A DNA stretch of 64,000 nt from Pseudevernia furfuracea. Lineage: Eukaryota; Ascomycota; Lecanoromycetes; Lecanorales; Parmeliaceae. Shown in pieces: positions 21,801 to 33,324 of the stretch. The translations under genes were made by a program, and so were the position numbers. The notes under the pieces are model-generated. The model did not search any database and was not told the origin of the DNA. It saw only the letters and a program-made list of their open reading frames with translations. The stretch's first letter is position 1, and every line of letters begins with the position of its first letter. The stretch is taken from NCBI GenBank assembly GCA_022315425.1, contig JAIUPT010000033.1, positions 930,001-994,000 of the forward strand, in the 5' to 3' direction.

Positions 21801-23789
21801 CTTGAAAATATTCAAAGGGGACTGTCTGTGTTCCGCAGCAGTGCTGGCTCGGATTCGACCAAGTGGACGTATCGTTGACCAAAGCAGTATGAGAACTTTT
21901 CATTGATGAAGAAAGTGACTATCAATTGCTGAGCTGATCGGGGGCCTCTAGCCCGTACATTTCATATCTGTCGCAGTACAAAACACCACAGTTCGCTTCC
22001 ATAAGCTGCGTCTCACTGCCGGATGAGCCTTACGCGTTCGATACTCTTCCAATTTCCGGCTCGAAGGACGCTTCCACCCGCCCAAAACGATAAGCTAGAT
22101 CCCCTTCAGGTGTCAAAGTGCCAGGAACAAGTGCTGGACTCTGAGCCCTCGGCGATGGCCTCAGTCCCTTGTTCATCCGTACAGGAAGCGCCCCAAGTTT
22201 CCCCGCACAGCCTTAGCCTCGCGCTTCAACGCTTCCACACCCCCATGGGATCCCAAATCGCGGACAACATGCCGCAGGTTGATTGTCCGAAAGCCCAATG
22301 TTGTCGAGCAAAGACCCTCATCCTCCTGGGTGGGTTTCGTGAAATCCACCCCTCTCGATCTTGACTTGCTCTGAAGTATAGCACGACGCTAAAATGTCAC
22401 ACCGATAAGGAAATGAATGGGCCCTCATGGCTGCACGGGACCTTCGTCCGATCTGTTCCCGATCAGGATGATTTGAGCCGATGATTAAGCCGAGGTACGT
22501 GGCTATCAAGACGAGGTACAGGGCCATCACCAGAAGCAGGGGTACGGACTTTGCTAACTTTGAGGGTGGGGACGCTGGTTGCTCGAAAGGGTGGTGGTGA
22601 CGAGGGGTAAGAGGAACGATTGAGCGGAGGGGGCGATATTTCCAAAACGTCTCCGATGGTGGTGCTAGCTGGTGGAGCCATGGTTGCGTTGCGATTGGAG
22701 CGAAGAGATGGGATGTGTTCCTGCATGTGGATGCTGCTGCGGTTCTGTGGAATTCCGGTCCGGTGCGAATCGGATAGACCCCTGCCTGGGGATGGATGAT
22801 TCCTTTACTACACGTGAACTGCTGTTGACAAGTTGTTGAGTGTTGAGTCTTAGTAGCTGCAGCTTGCCCGAAACATGGCTCTGAGATTTTCCAATAGCAA
22901 ACACGATGGCACATCGGTGTTTGGAAGTCTTGCTTCATTCAGACCGACGTTGCCCATAAGAGTCTTTATTTGAAACGTTTTACCAGAGTGCGACAACGTT
23001 TTGTCCTCTACGACAGCTTTGTGGAGGGACATGACAGGGGTAGTGTCTCTAGGCTCTTCCGGAGAGACACCGATCAGTTCCCTCCCGACAGGAGTAAGTG
23101 GAGCTGAAAGGCATTTCCCATGGCGGTCACATCTGACGTGCATACCGGTGGAACAAATTGCGAATGTGAATGTCATTTCATAGACTGTTTTTTTTTTTCA
23201 CTTGTGATATATTTTGACCCGGTAAACTGGGCCATGAATCAGCCCAGCCGTTTCCCTACCTTATTCATTGCTTCAACTTCTCTGCTTTATCGCGTTTGTC
23301 AGGATTCCCTCCCTCCTTTGCGTGCTGCCTGGAAGGCTTGGTTCCTATGCTCGCTGCAAAGTTCCTTGATGATTTTCCTCTACTGGACCCCTCCTTTCAC
23401 GATGTCTGCGTCATTATTGCTTGCGTCTCTCCTCCTCGGTGTCTAGTTCATGCGCCCTCAACTGGTCCAACGGGATGGAGACCACCGCGGTGGGTGCGGT
23501 GTCGGAATTGTTTGAGGAGGAAGGCTGGAAGGAGATCTTCTTTGGTCCCCAACGGACAGAGTTGTTGGGAAAGGGTCCGAGATGATCCTACCTAAGGCAC
23601 GGGAACGATCATGTTAGGGACCCAGGTGAGACAGAGATTTGGTCTGCTCATATAAATCTGCTGAGGAGAAAGCCATCGTACACTACATGTCCAAGCCTTG
23701 AGTTGTCTGCAAAAGGCTATGAATCTATGGAAGTGGGAGGAGGCCTACATGTAGGCCTCGAAGCTTTGTCAAGCCACAGGGGTAAGGTA
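21801..23789. other. Intergenic region with one long minus-strand ORF
   Basis: About 2 kb between SLD5 and the SprT-like gene. The only notable reading frame is 22938-22318 (minus, 206 codons), which includes a hydrophobic segment VPLLLVMALYLVLIATYLGLI that could span a membrane. No homology, biased codon pattern or splice evidence supports it as a gene. Confidence 0.4.
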
Positions 23790-24654
23790 TTATCGTGATG
23801 TCGCCTCTCTGATCATCAACTCGGGAGTTTTACCTTCCCTAGTACCGCTGCCCACCAAATCACCGCCACGACCCCCGGTATAGCAGCGGGGATAATGCTC
23901 GGTAGGCTCAATTGCTTCGACTCCAAGTAAATCCTTCGCTCTTCTGTTCACAGCATGAATTTTGCATGAGAAATTTGGTCCGTGTGGGTCGTTCTTGAAA
24001 CTCTCCCAGGCTTCATCGGGTTCAACTCGTATCAACTCGAAGGCGTGCTGTTCGTATTGAGTCAGCAAACTAGAAGACAGCGTTAGTGGTTCAAGAATGG
24101 GGGGTGGCAATACTTACACACATCTCATGCAGCATTGTAGCAAACATGGCTCCGAAGGGAGTGGTAGCGACAGGGTTCAAGAAAATGGCTTTGGCGTTCA
24201 GCCAGATAGATGCGCGTCCGCTGTATCGTATAGAGTTTGTCGCGCCGCCGTCATCTTCTTCGGTGCCGCTTTCTAACATGGCCCAGTCCTCGCTAGTTTT
24301 CCACAAAGCGCGAACATTGCCTCGAAGCACGCCCCCAAAGAACATGATGTCGAGATCGGGGAAGGATTTGATGATCAGGTCCGGACCCCACCGGCACCGC
24401 CTAGCATCGTTCAAGGAAGAGACGAGGCGTTCGATGGCATCTCGCTCGTGGGAGGAAAGTGCTTTTCTTTGGTCGTTGTGCTGGACGATTTCGCGATTGG
24501 CTTGGCTCGCACTCACATAAGGACATTCGTTGTGACGAGAAAATTCGCTCGTGGCATCGATATCGCTTTGGCTGCATGGGTACGGCGTTCCTCGATGTGC
24601 ATGTACATCATGAGATGCTTCTTGGTATAACTCCTCTCGGCTTTTGCAGGGCAT
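23790..24654 (-). CDS. SprT-like zinc metalloprotease domain protein (copy 1)
   Basis: Exons 24654-24118 and 24047-23790, with intron 24117-24048 (GTAAGT..GAACAG, branch CACTAAC); 264 residues. The splice joins HEMC to HAFEL, making the zinc/catalytic motif HEMCH (residues 176-180) with a downstream HG (His201) as probable third ligand, as in SprT/Spartan proteins. The SprT domain is preceded by CRWGPDLIIKSFPDLDIMFFGG. The N terminus (CKSREELYQEA, HRGTPYPCSQSDIDAT) matches the second copy at 52351. The start at 24654 was preferred because it sits just before the conserved block; an ATG 11 codons upstream is possible. Spartan-type proteases cut DNA-protein crosslinks, but that role is not established for this fungal subfamily. 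Confidence 0.88.
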
Positions 24655-26251
24655 CTTAAGCTGTAACTTGAGTGCGAAACATAACAAAGGGCTGATGCTT
24701 GAAGAAGATGCGGAATTTTAAGGAAGCATTTCGGGTAGGCAGGCGCCGAGTAAAGACAAAAGAAGATTGAACGGGTTGTGTGACGTGTCGTACACTCGGA
24801 TTTTCAACACATAAGATAGGTACCAAACCTCGTCGTGGTGAAGCACAAACTTGATTGATTTTCCTAGAGCCATCCTCTTTGAACCTGGGGTTCTAGTCTA
24901 TGTTGTGTATGCAACACTTGCGGCTACCGGTGTTAAAGAGACGGTATCAATGACGAATCCGTATTAAAGATCAAATGGTCTACTACCATTCAAATGACGC
25001 CACGCACAAATGTCCTGATCGGAGGAAGCAGATATGATGCAGGCTTCTCTATCGACACTAGGGTCACCTGCAGCAGACGAATATTCGAGTGATATAGAAC
25101 CTGCCCTTTTTGTATAAAATAGTCCGCAGATGGATTGGCAAGAAAAGGAAGAAAGTGTTGTTGTCAAGCCCAAGAGCACGAAATTTCAGCTAAACCCAAA
25201 AGAGGTTGGTGAGGTTTTGGGGACCGTTTCCTTTGAATGTCGTATGTGGTGAACTTTGGAACTTTGTGACACTAGTGACTAGTAGCGCGCTATGTCAGAT
25301 TATAGGATCAGAATAGTAAAGGTGGTAAGTGGTAACGCACTGGCCCATTTGAGGTTTCAAGCACTGTCTTTGAATCTCATAAGTGTTGTTTGTGTTTTAT
25401 ACTATTCACAGCTAACTGCCGATGCCAAGAGACGGTGAGGTCAGTGGCACTGGCAGATGGACTCAAAGACCCCGTCTTTTTCTGCATTACCATCATGAAT
25501 TCACCGCATACAACCGAACTTTACAAGGCCTCTTGAATCAATTGTTGGTGGTCTAATAAGGCTTCGACTGACACCTTCGAGCCAGGTTCGATGTGATGAC
25601 GGGCTTATGCGGAGGCTGAAGGTGGCTTTCGCCATAGGATAAGGAGTCAAAAGATCTGCATGTTCGGAGAGCAGGTCCGCGATATTTTCTACCACACACC
25701 TTGGAGCGATACGGATATGCAGAGTCATATATACTACTTTATGCAAGCGTAACGACTGCCTTATCAATTGGCTCCAGAAGCCGGCCTATTGTTCTTCTAC
25801 CTTAGCCCCGTTTCTGAAGCTAGGCTCAACGAAGAAACTGAGCACGCGACCGGCAAAAATATTTTCTTCTGTAGGCCAGGCAAGATGATGAGAAAAACGA
25901 CAATAACGAAGGAAAGGAAAGGTCTTAACATATTGCACAGTATGGCGATTTAGATAGAGGAATAATCGTTTTTAAATCCAGGGGTATCTCCGCGCCAAGC
26001 CGTTAGCGGCAGCTTTCAGCAAGGAACGAGAACGAGCTCGAACGAGTTCAATTTGCCCATGACTCCATCTTTTTCCATCTTTTTTTTCATGCAATTTAGA
26101 ACCCCACTTTTCTCTCACTACTCGTTTGTCCTTTCACTGTCCTCACTCCCTAATGTGCAATTGAATCATTAAAGCCTCCTTCTTGCAGTTGCTTGTCGAT
26201 ACACAGCACGTATGAAACATTAAACCTCTGCGGTATTCGACCTGGCAAGCA
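24655..26251. other. Divergent intergenic region
   Basis: 1.6 kb between the SprT-like gene and the Mg2+ transporter. No supported gene, RNA or repeat. A pyrimidine-rich stretch at 26060-26150 fits the transporter's promoter or leader. Confidence 0.5.
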
Positions 26252-28995
26252 ATGGCAGCGCCCACTCCAAAGGCTGGTGCAGGGCCATCTGGCCGGGAAA
26301 GCTCCTCAGCGACGGATCCTTCGGCTCCTCATCGACCAACGGAAGCATTGCTGAATACTAAGTCTACTACGGATGTGCTCGCGGCTGCACAAGGAGACGC
26401 AAACGCGGCAAGCAAGAGGCGCAATCATCGAGGTGGGAAAAAGAAGAAGAAGACTCGCAGGCAGTCCTTTTTGCCAGCTGCAGCGGAACAAGAGACGGAC
26501 CCGGCAAGGCCAAGTCAAAACCTACACGAACCTACAACCTCCACAGCCCCAAGGCCACCGTTTTACAGATTAGGCCAGTCCGGAGGACGTAACCTGAGCG
26601 AGACCAGTCTTGACAGCAACGCGCTCTATGATCATCGGTATTCATGGCCGTACCATTTACGCTTGGCCGGAGAATGAGCTGACATACTTTCACAGAGACC
26701 ACCCGCCAATGCGCCAACGTAGAGAAAGCCGAGTCAACCCAAGTGCCTTCGGACGAACAGAGTCAATGCAATACAGACCCGGCCATCCGCATCGACGATC
26801 CTCATACGAACCTCAACATGGCCGGCCGAGACAGAATCGCGCACATGACTCATCGGGCGACGAGAGCGAGACGAAACATCTAGAGACAACAGATCGAACT
26901 CCTCTGTTGACATCAACCAACGGTGGAGCTTCACCATCGCACAAGTCCGCCTATGGATTGTTTTCGGTTCAAGGACAGGGTGGTCGCCGCGATTCTCAGC
27001 ATAGACGTAGTTCTGCGGCAACTTCCAGCTCGAGCAACCACCGAAGAAGAGCACCGAGTCGCCAGCCTTCTCACGATGTAAACAACCCGCCCTCTGTTCC
27101 CAGCAGCCCAAAGCTGGGACCTGACATGGGCTATGATGATGTCATGGTTACCGGTTCATTTGCGCCTAGGTCTCCAGAAGACAGACGAGGCCACAACCAT
27201 GCCAATGACCAACTAATCGACATAGATGGGGACGGCGATAATGCGTTTGGCAACCCTTCTCCACCAAAATCGAGGAATGGCTCTTACGATCAGCGACGGC
27301 ATACTATTGCTGTGCCGGCTGAAGAAGATGTGTGCTTCCCTATCGAAGGAATGTCAACGATAGGAGAGGACGACTATATGAACCAAGAACAGGGTTCAAA
27401 CGAGCAGCAAGGACAACGGAGAAGAAGAGCCTTCCGATGGCCGGACATGTCGGTACTCGACGAATGGAGCCGCGAAGAGAAGGAGGAGCGAAGTGAGGGT
27501 ATCCGCGCGAAGAAGATTAGCGAGCCGGTTCTTGTTGGCGGCAGATTAAGGCCGCAAAAAAACGGATGGCATCGCGCAGAAGAAGACGCTCCTTACAGAT
27601 TCACATACTTCAATGAAGAGTTCCCGAGCACCATACACAGCCAGACGATATCCGAGCTTTTACAACCTGGTCAAGACTTCAAGGAATTATTCATTCCAGA
27701 TCCACCAGAATTGAGTGATGAGTCCTCCGATGAAGAAGACGGAATGAGCCATCAAGGCACTTCGCATGGGCGAGACGAGCTGAGTCCCAATACCCAATCA
27801 AGGCTAGGAACAAGGCATTCGTCGACCATCGGAGAAACCAAATTCCAATCTCCAGGGCAGTCAGGCGATGCTACTCCTTCACAATCCAACGCACCTTTGC
27901 GAGGTGAAAAGCCAAAGCGGTATGGCGAAAGACCAACTTTCTGGCTAGACGTGCTTTCCCCCACAGAGACGGAAATGAGGGTCATTGCAAAGGCCTTTGG
28001 AATCCACCCTCTCACAGCCGAGGACATCTTAGTCCAAGAAGCCCGCGAAAAGGTTGAGCTATTCAGGCATTACTACTTCGTCAATTACCGTACTTTTGAG
28101 CAAGACACGAGCAGCGAAGACTACCTCGAGCCAGTCAATATGTATGTAGTTGTCTTCCGTGAGGGCGTCATCAGCTTCCATTTCTCCATGACTCCACATC
28201 CTGCAAATGTGCGTCGACGAATCCGTCAATTGAAGGAATACGTAATCATGAGCTCTGATTGGATCTCATACGCTCTTATCGACGACATCACAGATGTCTT
28301 CGCGCCACTCATTCAAGCGATTGAGGAGGAAGTTGATGACATCGACGATTCGATCCTGAAGCTGCACTCTGGAAGCAAAGAAGAACAGAACGAAAAGGTT
28401 AAAGCATCGAAGAGCGACGACGGGAAATCAGAATTTGGAGAACAATCGTCTGGCGGTGACATGCTTAGACGCGTAGGTGAAGGAAGGAAGAAAGTCATGC
28501 TACTGTATCGACTCTTGGGCAACAAAGCAGATGTCATCAAGGGCTTCGCTAAGAGATGCAACGAGCGTTGGGAAATCGCCCCAAGAAGCGATATCGGGCT
28601 GTACCTGGGCGACATCCAGGACCACATCCTAACGATGACTAGCAACCTCAGTCATTACGAGACGCTACTTTCTCGAGCCCACTCGAACTACCTCGCTCAA
28701 ATCAACATTCGCATGAACGAACGCCAAGAGCAGACCGCCGACGTCTTGGGAAAGTTGACCGTGCTGGGTACAATCGTATTGCCTATGAATATTGTGACCG
28801 GTATGTGGGGAATGAACGTGATGGTACCTGGACAGGACGTCGACAACCTAATATGGTTCTGGTCAAGTATGTCAACCTCGGGCAGTGCGTAAACTCGTGA
28901 CCAAATTGCTAATCATGAGCACAGTCACTGCTGGTTTGTTCGTCTTTGGAATCTCATGCTTCTTCATTGCGAAGAGAGTGTACGGTATTGTCTGA
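26252..28995 (+). CDS. MNR2: CorA-family Mg2+ transporter (Alr/Mnr2 type)
   Basis: Exons 26252-26637, 26696-28866, 28925-28995; introns of 58 nt each; 875 residues. The first ~450 residues are Ser/Arg/Gln-rich and hydrophilic, with a basic KKKKKTRR run near residue 71, as in Mnr2/Alr proteins. The CorA core begins around RPTFWLDVLSPTETEM and includes LTAEDILVQEAREKVELF. The helical stalk leads to TM1, ending in the selectivity motif MWGMNV, and TM2, which is encoded across intron 2 (IWFWS + ITAGLFVFGISCFFIAKRVYGIV). The two short TM helices are completed only if both introns are removed. Vacuolar (Mnr2) versus plasma-membrane (Alr1) location cannot be settled from sequence; the long N terminus makes Mnr2 somewhat more likely. 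Confidence 0.93.
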
Positions 28996-29351
28996 ACAGA
29001 GAACTCGAGAAAGTTGAGGGGATCTATTTGAATCAGGCCTACCCACTGCTGCATAGCGTGCTGAGTGCATAGCGAAGGATGGGAATAGTCGTGGTAGAGC
29101 TTCGGCTGACTCTTCTTGGATATGAGGTTGATGGACTTCAACCATGTCAACAAATCAATAGCGTAAAATAAATTGACTGCCTTTGATTATCACTAGTTCA
29201 ATTCCCCTAGACATGATCCACCAACGCAATCTTTGACGCCAACCCTCATAAGGTAATCCGTAAACACTCACCTCGACCCCCACCATTGTTCCCCGCTCCT
29301 ATTCCTTCCCTGTCTAAATTTCTATACCCTTCTCTTCCCATCCCACAAACA
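28996..29351. other. Intergenic region
   Basis: 3' UTR of the Mg2+ transporter and promoter of the tubulin cofactor A gene; C/T-rich near 29275-29350. No gene seen. Confidence 0.5.
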
Positions 29352-30025
29352 ATGGCACCCCCAACCCCCCTCTCCATCGCCACAAACTCCATCAACCGCC
29401 TCCTGAAAGAAGAATCCTCCTACCGCACCGAACTAGCAAACCAACAGCAACGCGTAGAGAAGCTGCAAGCGGGCGGTGGCGACGAAGAGGATGCCGGAAA
29501 CACGGAATTTCGATTGAGGCAGGAGGTTGGTGTTCCTTCCCCCCCCCCCCCTCCCCCCTACTATTACCGCGGGGTTGTTTTCTGCGTGGGAAAAAAAAAG
29601 AGAGGCCAAGATGCACGGGATTCACCTGTCTTTTGCCCGTTGTTTTGAATGAATGATGGAGAAGAAGGGGTTTGGCTTTTGCCCGTTTAGTTTTGCTGAT
29701 GTGTTTTTGCGGCCGGGGGGGGACAGAAACAGGCGGTCGAGGAGACGAAGGCGGTTTTTGGGCCTTTGAGGGAGAGGATCGTGGGTGCGGTGGGGAGGTT
29801 GGAGGGGCTGTTGGTCGGTTGCTTGCTTTCCTTCTATCGGTTCTGCAAACGTTTCGGTCGTGATATTTTTCAGTGGGGGAGGAGAGGGAGGTGTGTTGCG
29901 GTTTTTTGCGCACAGGAGCTGATTGCAGGGCCTTTGATGATGTGTAGGCAGCGGGTAAGACTGCTGAAGGACCGGAAGTCGATGCAGCGAATGATGCTCT
30001 GGTGCGGGCGAAGACGATTCCGTAA
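29352..30025 (+). CDS. RBL2: Tubulin-specific chaperone A (TBCA/Rbl2)
   Basis: Binds beta-tubulin during folding of the tubulin dimer. Likely exons 29352-29525, 29727-29813, 29948-30025; 112 residues, the family size. Exon 1 has PLSIATNSINRLLKEESSY and EFRLRQE; exon 2 KQAVEETKAVFGPLRERI and VGRLEGLL; exon 3 AAGKTAEGPEVDAANDALVRAK before the stop. Intron 1 (GTTGGT..GGACAG, 201 nt) is long and carries a C-homopolymer. The second intron is uncertain: GTCGGT..GTGTAG (29814-29947) or GTTGCT..GGCAG both keep frame and differ by one residue. The three-helix coiled-coil bundle pattern is clear. It converges on the THO7 gene. Confidence 0.85.
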
Positions 30026-30113
30026 GGATGGGTTTAAGGGGGGTGAGACACATGATGCATGCAATAGAGCGGTGTCTTGTGGGATGAAATGCTTGAGCCA
30101 GGGTATCAAAAAA

Positions 30114-31235
30114 CTACGAAGTATCCATCTGCTCTGTCCGCTGCCTTTGCCCATCATCCTGTTCACCTTCCTCTTTCCCATCCTCGGCAATGAGGCCTTC
30201 AATCGGTGCTGCAACGACATGTTCGGGCTCAGCAGCTAGCTCACCATCTTCTGCCATTTCTTCATCCTCCACCTCTGGGTCGTCACCCTTTTCCTCCACC
30301 ATATCATCCGCCTTCTGCGAGCTCCGTAGAGGCGACTTGCCCCGTCCTGACATCTCCCTTTCGACTGACAGTCCCACGGGAGTGCTGACCTCCTGCTCCT
30401 GACTCGCCCCATGCATTGGGGTCGTCCCACCAGTCTCGTTATGAGGCGTGCCAACACCACTACTCCTCCCCCTTTGATCGTCATCTCCATCCTCCCTCTC
30501 CTCCATGCCCTCCCTCCTCTCTACCTCTTCTTTCTCATCTCTGATCAAGCGCCTAAGCTGCATGCCCTCGTCGATGATCCTTCCAAACTGTTGCCGCCTC
30601 TCCGACCATGTTTGCGCATACTCCTGACTCTCCCTCTCCAAGTCCGCAATTTCTGCGTTCAGCTTGGCGAGATTGGCGTGCTGATCTTCTCTCGGCCGTA
30701 GCAGGCGGTTGCTTGTGATTTTCTCGGCCAAATCATCGTATTCTTTTCGCAGAGCAAGTGTTCGTTGTGCATCTTCCAGCTGCACTCGTAGATCGGCAGT
30801 ATTGTCTCGGACCGCTTGCGCCGTGGCTTGTATCTTAAGCTTCTCAGCGGCATATCGTTCGCGTTCTCGGACGTTGCTGGTAAGGAGGAACTGTATGCGT
30901 ATAATGCTGCTTTCGAAAGCGGCGAAGTCTAGGAGCGTGTCTTCACGACATTGGCGGCGTTCGTCGAGTTGCCTTTGTTTCTCCTTCTGATGGGCCGCTG
31001 CTGCTTCGTCTGCAGCTGAGGCATCGGGTGGCGGTGTTAGGGGTAGGGTTGGTGGGGTAGATAGGAGGGACGCAGAGGGGAGGAGACGTTTGGTAATGCG
31101 CTTGAAGGGCTTTTCTTCGACGTTGAGGAGGCGGGATTTGTGTAGGGCATCTGCACCTTGTGAGGTTGGGGGTCGAATATGCCGACTGAGGGACTCACCT
31201 TCTTCAGCCTGATCCAGCAACTCGTAAGATGACAT
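30114..31235 (-). CDS. THOC7: THO complex subunit 7
   Basis: Part of THO/TREX, which couples transcription elongation to mRNP packaging and export. The family core is unmistakable: SRLLNVEEKPFKRI, then a long coiled coil (about residues 90-245) with RERERYAAEKLKIQATAQAV, SNRLLRPREDQ and RRQQFGRIIDEGMQLRRL. The C-terminal ~125 residues are acidic and disordered. The ORF is open throughout (373 residues). A 42-nt segment 31198-31157 has a perfect GTGAGT donor and an AAG acceptor and is a multiple of three; removing it leaves E-E-G-A-D-A-L and a 359-residue protein. Homologues as I remember them lack these 14 residues, so it may be a short, perhaps optional, intron. Divergent with Elongin A. Confidence 0.92.
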   Translation of the reverse strand: MSSYELLDQAEEGESLSRHIRPPTSQGADALHKSRLLNVEEKPFKRITKRLLPSASLLSTPPTLPLTPPPDASAADEAAAAHQKEKQRQLDERRQCREDTLLDFAAFESSIIRIQFLLTSNVRERERYAAEKLKIQATAQAVRDNTADLRVQLEDAQRTLALRKEYDDLAEKITSNRLLRPREDQHANLAKLNAEIADLERESQEYAQTWSERRQQFGRIIDEGMQLRRLIRDEKEEVERREGMEEREDGDDDQRGRSSGVGTPHNETGGTTPMHGASQEQEVSTPVGLSVEREMSGRGKSPLRSSQKADDMVEEKGDDPEVEDEEMAEDGELAAEPEHVVAAPIEGLIAEDGKEEGEQDDGQRQRTEQMDTS

Positions 31236-31604
31236 CTTCCAAAATCTTTGGTCTAAGACGCGCGAAATGTAGTATTTTATTTTATTTTATTTTGCGCAAA
31301 TCAAATTCGTGGTCTTGGTTTTGTCGGACTGTCTACTATGGTCCGCCATAGAATCAATCACAGAGCTGCCTCGAGCTCGGGAGATGGCCGCCGGAATGTC
31401 CCGGTGTCACTCTAAATTAAGATTCACTCGCCTTTATCCTTATTTCATTCACGCATTATAGAGTACAACACTGCTCTTGAGTAGTACATGTATATTTCTA
31501 CATTTCTACATTTTCTACCTTTCTACCTTTCTACCTTTCTACCTTTCAAACCGAATTTCCAGTCATCTCTTTCTCTCCAGTTATTTCTCGAAATTATCCC
31601 AGCG
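31236..31604. promoter_or_regulatory. Bidirectional promoter THO7/Elongin A
   Basis: 369 bp between two divergent start codons. It holds a (TTTTA)n-like stretch near 31272 and a pyrimidine tract with four perfect TTTCTACC units (31512-31543). Sharing of one promoter by two transcription-elongation genes is inferred from spacing only. Confidence 0.55.
31512..31543. repeat. Four tandem copies of an 8-bp unit
   Basis: TTTCTACC repeated four times without mismatch, about 60-95 bp upstream of the Elongin A start. It lies on a C/T-rich strand of the type common before fungal transcription starts. Confidence 0.85.
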
Positions 31605-32901
31605 ATGCCTCCGTCATCACTCTACAAGATGGCCAGCAGGGCGTGCATAAAGAATATACGATGTAAGTCAATTATCGTGATGCATACAATCTTCTGCTGA
31701 CAAGTGATAGCAATTATCGATGTAGGGGATTCACCCTATGAAATCGTTCGACCTATTCTTCTCCGGGTTGAGAATCCCCAACAACTCGTAAGCATATTAC
31801 TTTCCCCAGCCTCCTATGTTCTATCACGCTGATTATCACTTCTAGAGAAAGATAGAGTTAGCGTCACCCCAAATCTGCGGCCAAGATGGCGAGATCTGGC
31901 TAGAGTTTATCAAACGAGATGTACCAAATTGGGAAAAGAAGCTATACGAACCAGAGAATCCTAAGAAGTGGTACAAAGTATACAAGAATCTTGTTATGGA
32001 CAGCCAGAAAGAAGTAGAGGACGATGCTGCAGAGTTGAAAGCCACACTGGACCGCATCAAACAGGAGCAAGCACTGCACAAAGCCCAACAGGTTGAATTA
32101 AGGGGCGTCAAGGTCCCCGAAGGAATGAAGAGCAATGGTCCTGTCATCAGCCTCCTCACGATGCCACGATTCTATGACAAAGGAACGAATCCTCCACCGG
32201 GGGAGAGGCAGCGTAAGAAAGATGGAGACGCCAAAGAAAAAGAAATTGTCAGTTACAAAGGCAAGCTGGGTCGGTTCCGAAAGGAAGCAAAAGCTATGGG
32301 CCATTTCCAGAAACCAGCAGGACGCCCCGGAATCTTCGCCCCCAGAGATATGAAATTGAGGCCTGCGCCAACGAACAGGACAATCACCACCGCACCCCGC
32401 ATACTCATAGAGGAACATCGAAAAGCTGCAGCTCCCACCGTCCTCGATCCCTCTGTCAAGCCAGCAATAGTCTTCGCTCCCAAGAGGAAGCGGGTAGAGC
32501 ACGACCGGACACCCCAACCAGGAGTCCTGATTAATGATGAAAGAGAGAAGAGACTCAAAGCGTTTACCAACCCATCAAGCGCCATCAAATCCACTCCCAC
32601 GCAAGGAAAATCGACCCCACTGGTATCGAATTCCGCAACATCACCTCCTCATCGCAATGCAAAGATTGCCACACCCATCGCGCCCAAGCTGGCTACATCG
32701 CCTGTGTCGAGAGTCCAAGCCACCCCCAGTTTGTCCTCCCCACTGAAGCGCAAAGATCGTGCCTCACCTGCCCCTGGTCACGGAGTACCAAGGGCAAACA
32801 CCTCGAGCCCTAGCAATGGAGGCACTCGCCCTGCAATGCACTTGATGAAGAAGGCTCCTGTCGATGTGTTCATGCCAGCGAAACGACGGAAGATTAGTTG
32901 A
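31605..32901 (+). CDS. ELA1: Elongin A (RNA polymerase II elongation factor SIII subunit A)
   Basis: Exons 31605-31662, 31711-31787, 31846-32901; 396 residues. The Elongin A domain is only visible after splicing: SLYKMASRACIKNI, IIDVGDSPYEIVRPILLRVENPQQL, then ELASPQICGQDGEIWLEFIKRDVPNWEKK and NPKKWYKVYKNL. The middle of this is the BC-box/F-box-like region that binds Elongin C; in yeast Ela1 works in a ubiquitin ligase acting on stalled RNA polymerase II. The rest (about residues 130-396) is basic, Pro/Ser/Lys-rich and probably disordered, ending in PAKRRKIS, a likely nuclear localisation signal. Confidence 0.93.
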
Positions 32902-33324
32902 ACGACATTCTACTTGGTGTCTGGGAAAAGTCTGCATTTTAGCGTGGCGCTTTGAGGCGATACGATTTGCATGGATGCATCTCGAGCTTAACGCAGTGTT
33001 CAGCTAAGGCAAACAATGGTAGTCGCCTTTTTGCTTGAAGTGTCAACACAAACCCTTTGTCATACATTTATCGGCTTTGTACTGAACACAATGAACCTTT
33101 CCTCTGTGCCTACATAAACCCTCCGCCTGCTCCAAGTCCTTCTTTCTACATCATCCACTCACCCTCACCCTCAAACCCAACTTTCAAAGTCAGACTTCGC
33201 TTTCCAAAACTTCATCATCCACCAAACAACCGAGCCATCACCCAAAAGCTTCAAACATCCTCCTCAGACTCCACCTTCACCAAAAACCCATCACCCCATC
33301 AACAACCCTTCCTTCTTCAGCAAA
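32902..33324. other. Intergenic region with pyrimidine-rich leader
   Basis: From 33110 to 33320 the plus strand is strongly C/T/A-rich (few G), as in the leaders of well-expressed fungal genes, and ends in CAGCAAAATG. It supports the ORF at 33325 being a real gene. Confidence 0.5.

Noticed and set aside
25315..25395. Possible tRNA-like sequence
   Set aside because: Weak A-box resemblance only; the B-box is wrong and no cloverleaf can be folded by eye.
29392..30053. Long minus-strand ORFs (143-173 codons) over the TBCA gene
   Set aside because: They are shadows of GC/C-rich plus-strand exons and introns; composition is Pro/Ser low-complexity and no family is recognised, whereas the plus strand gives a complete TBCA.
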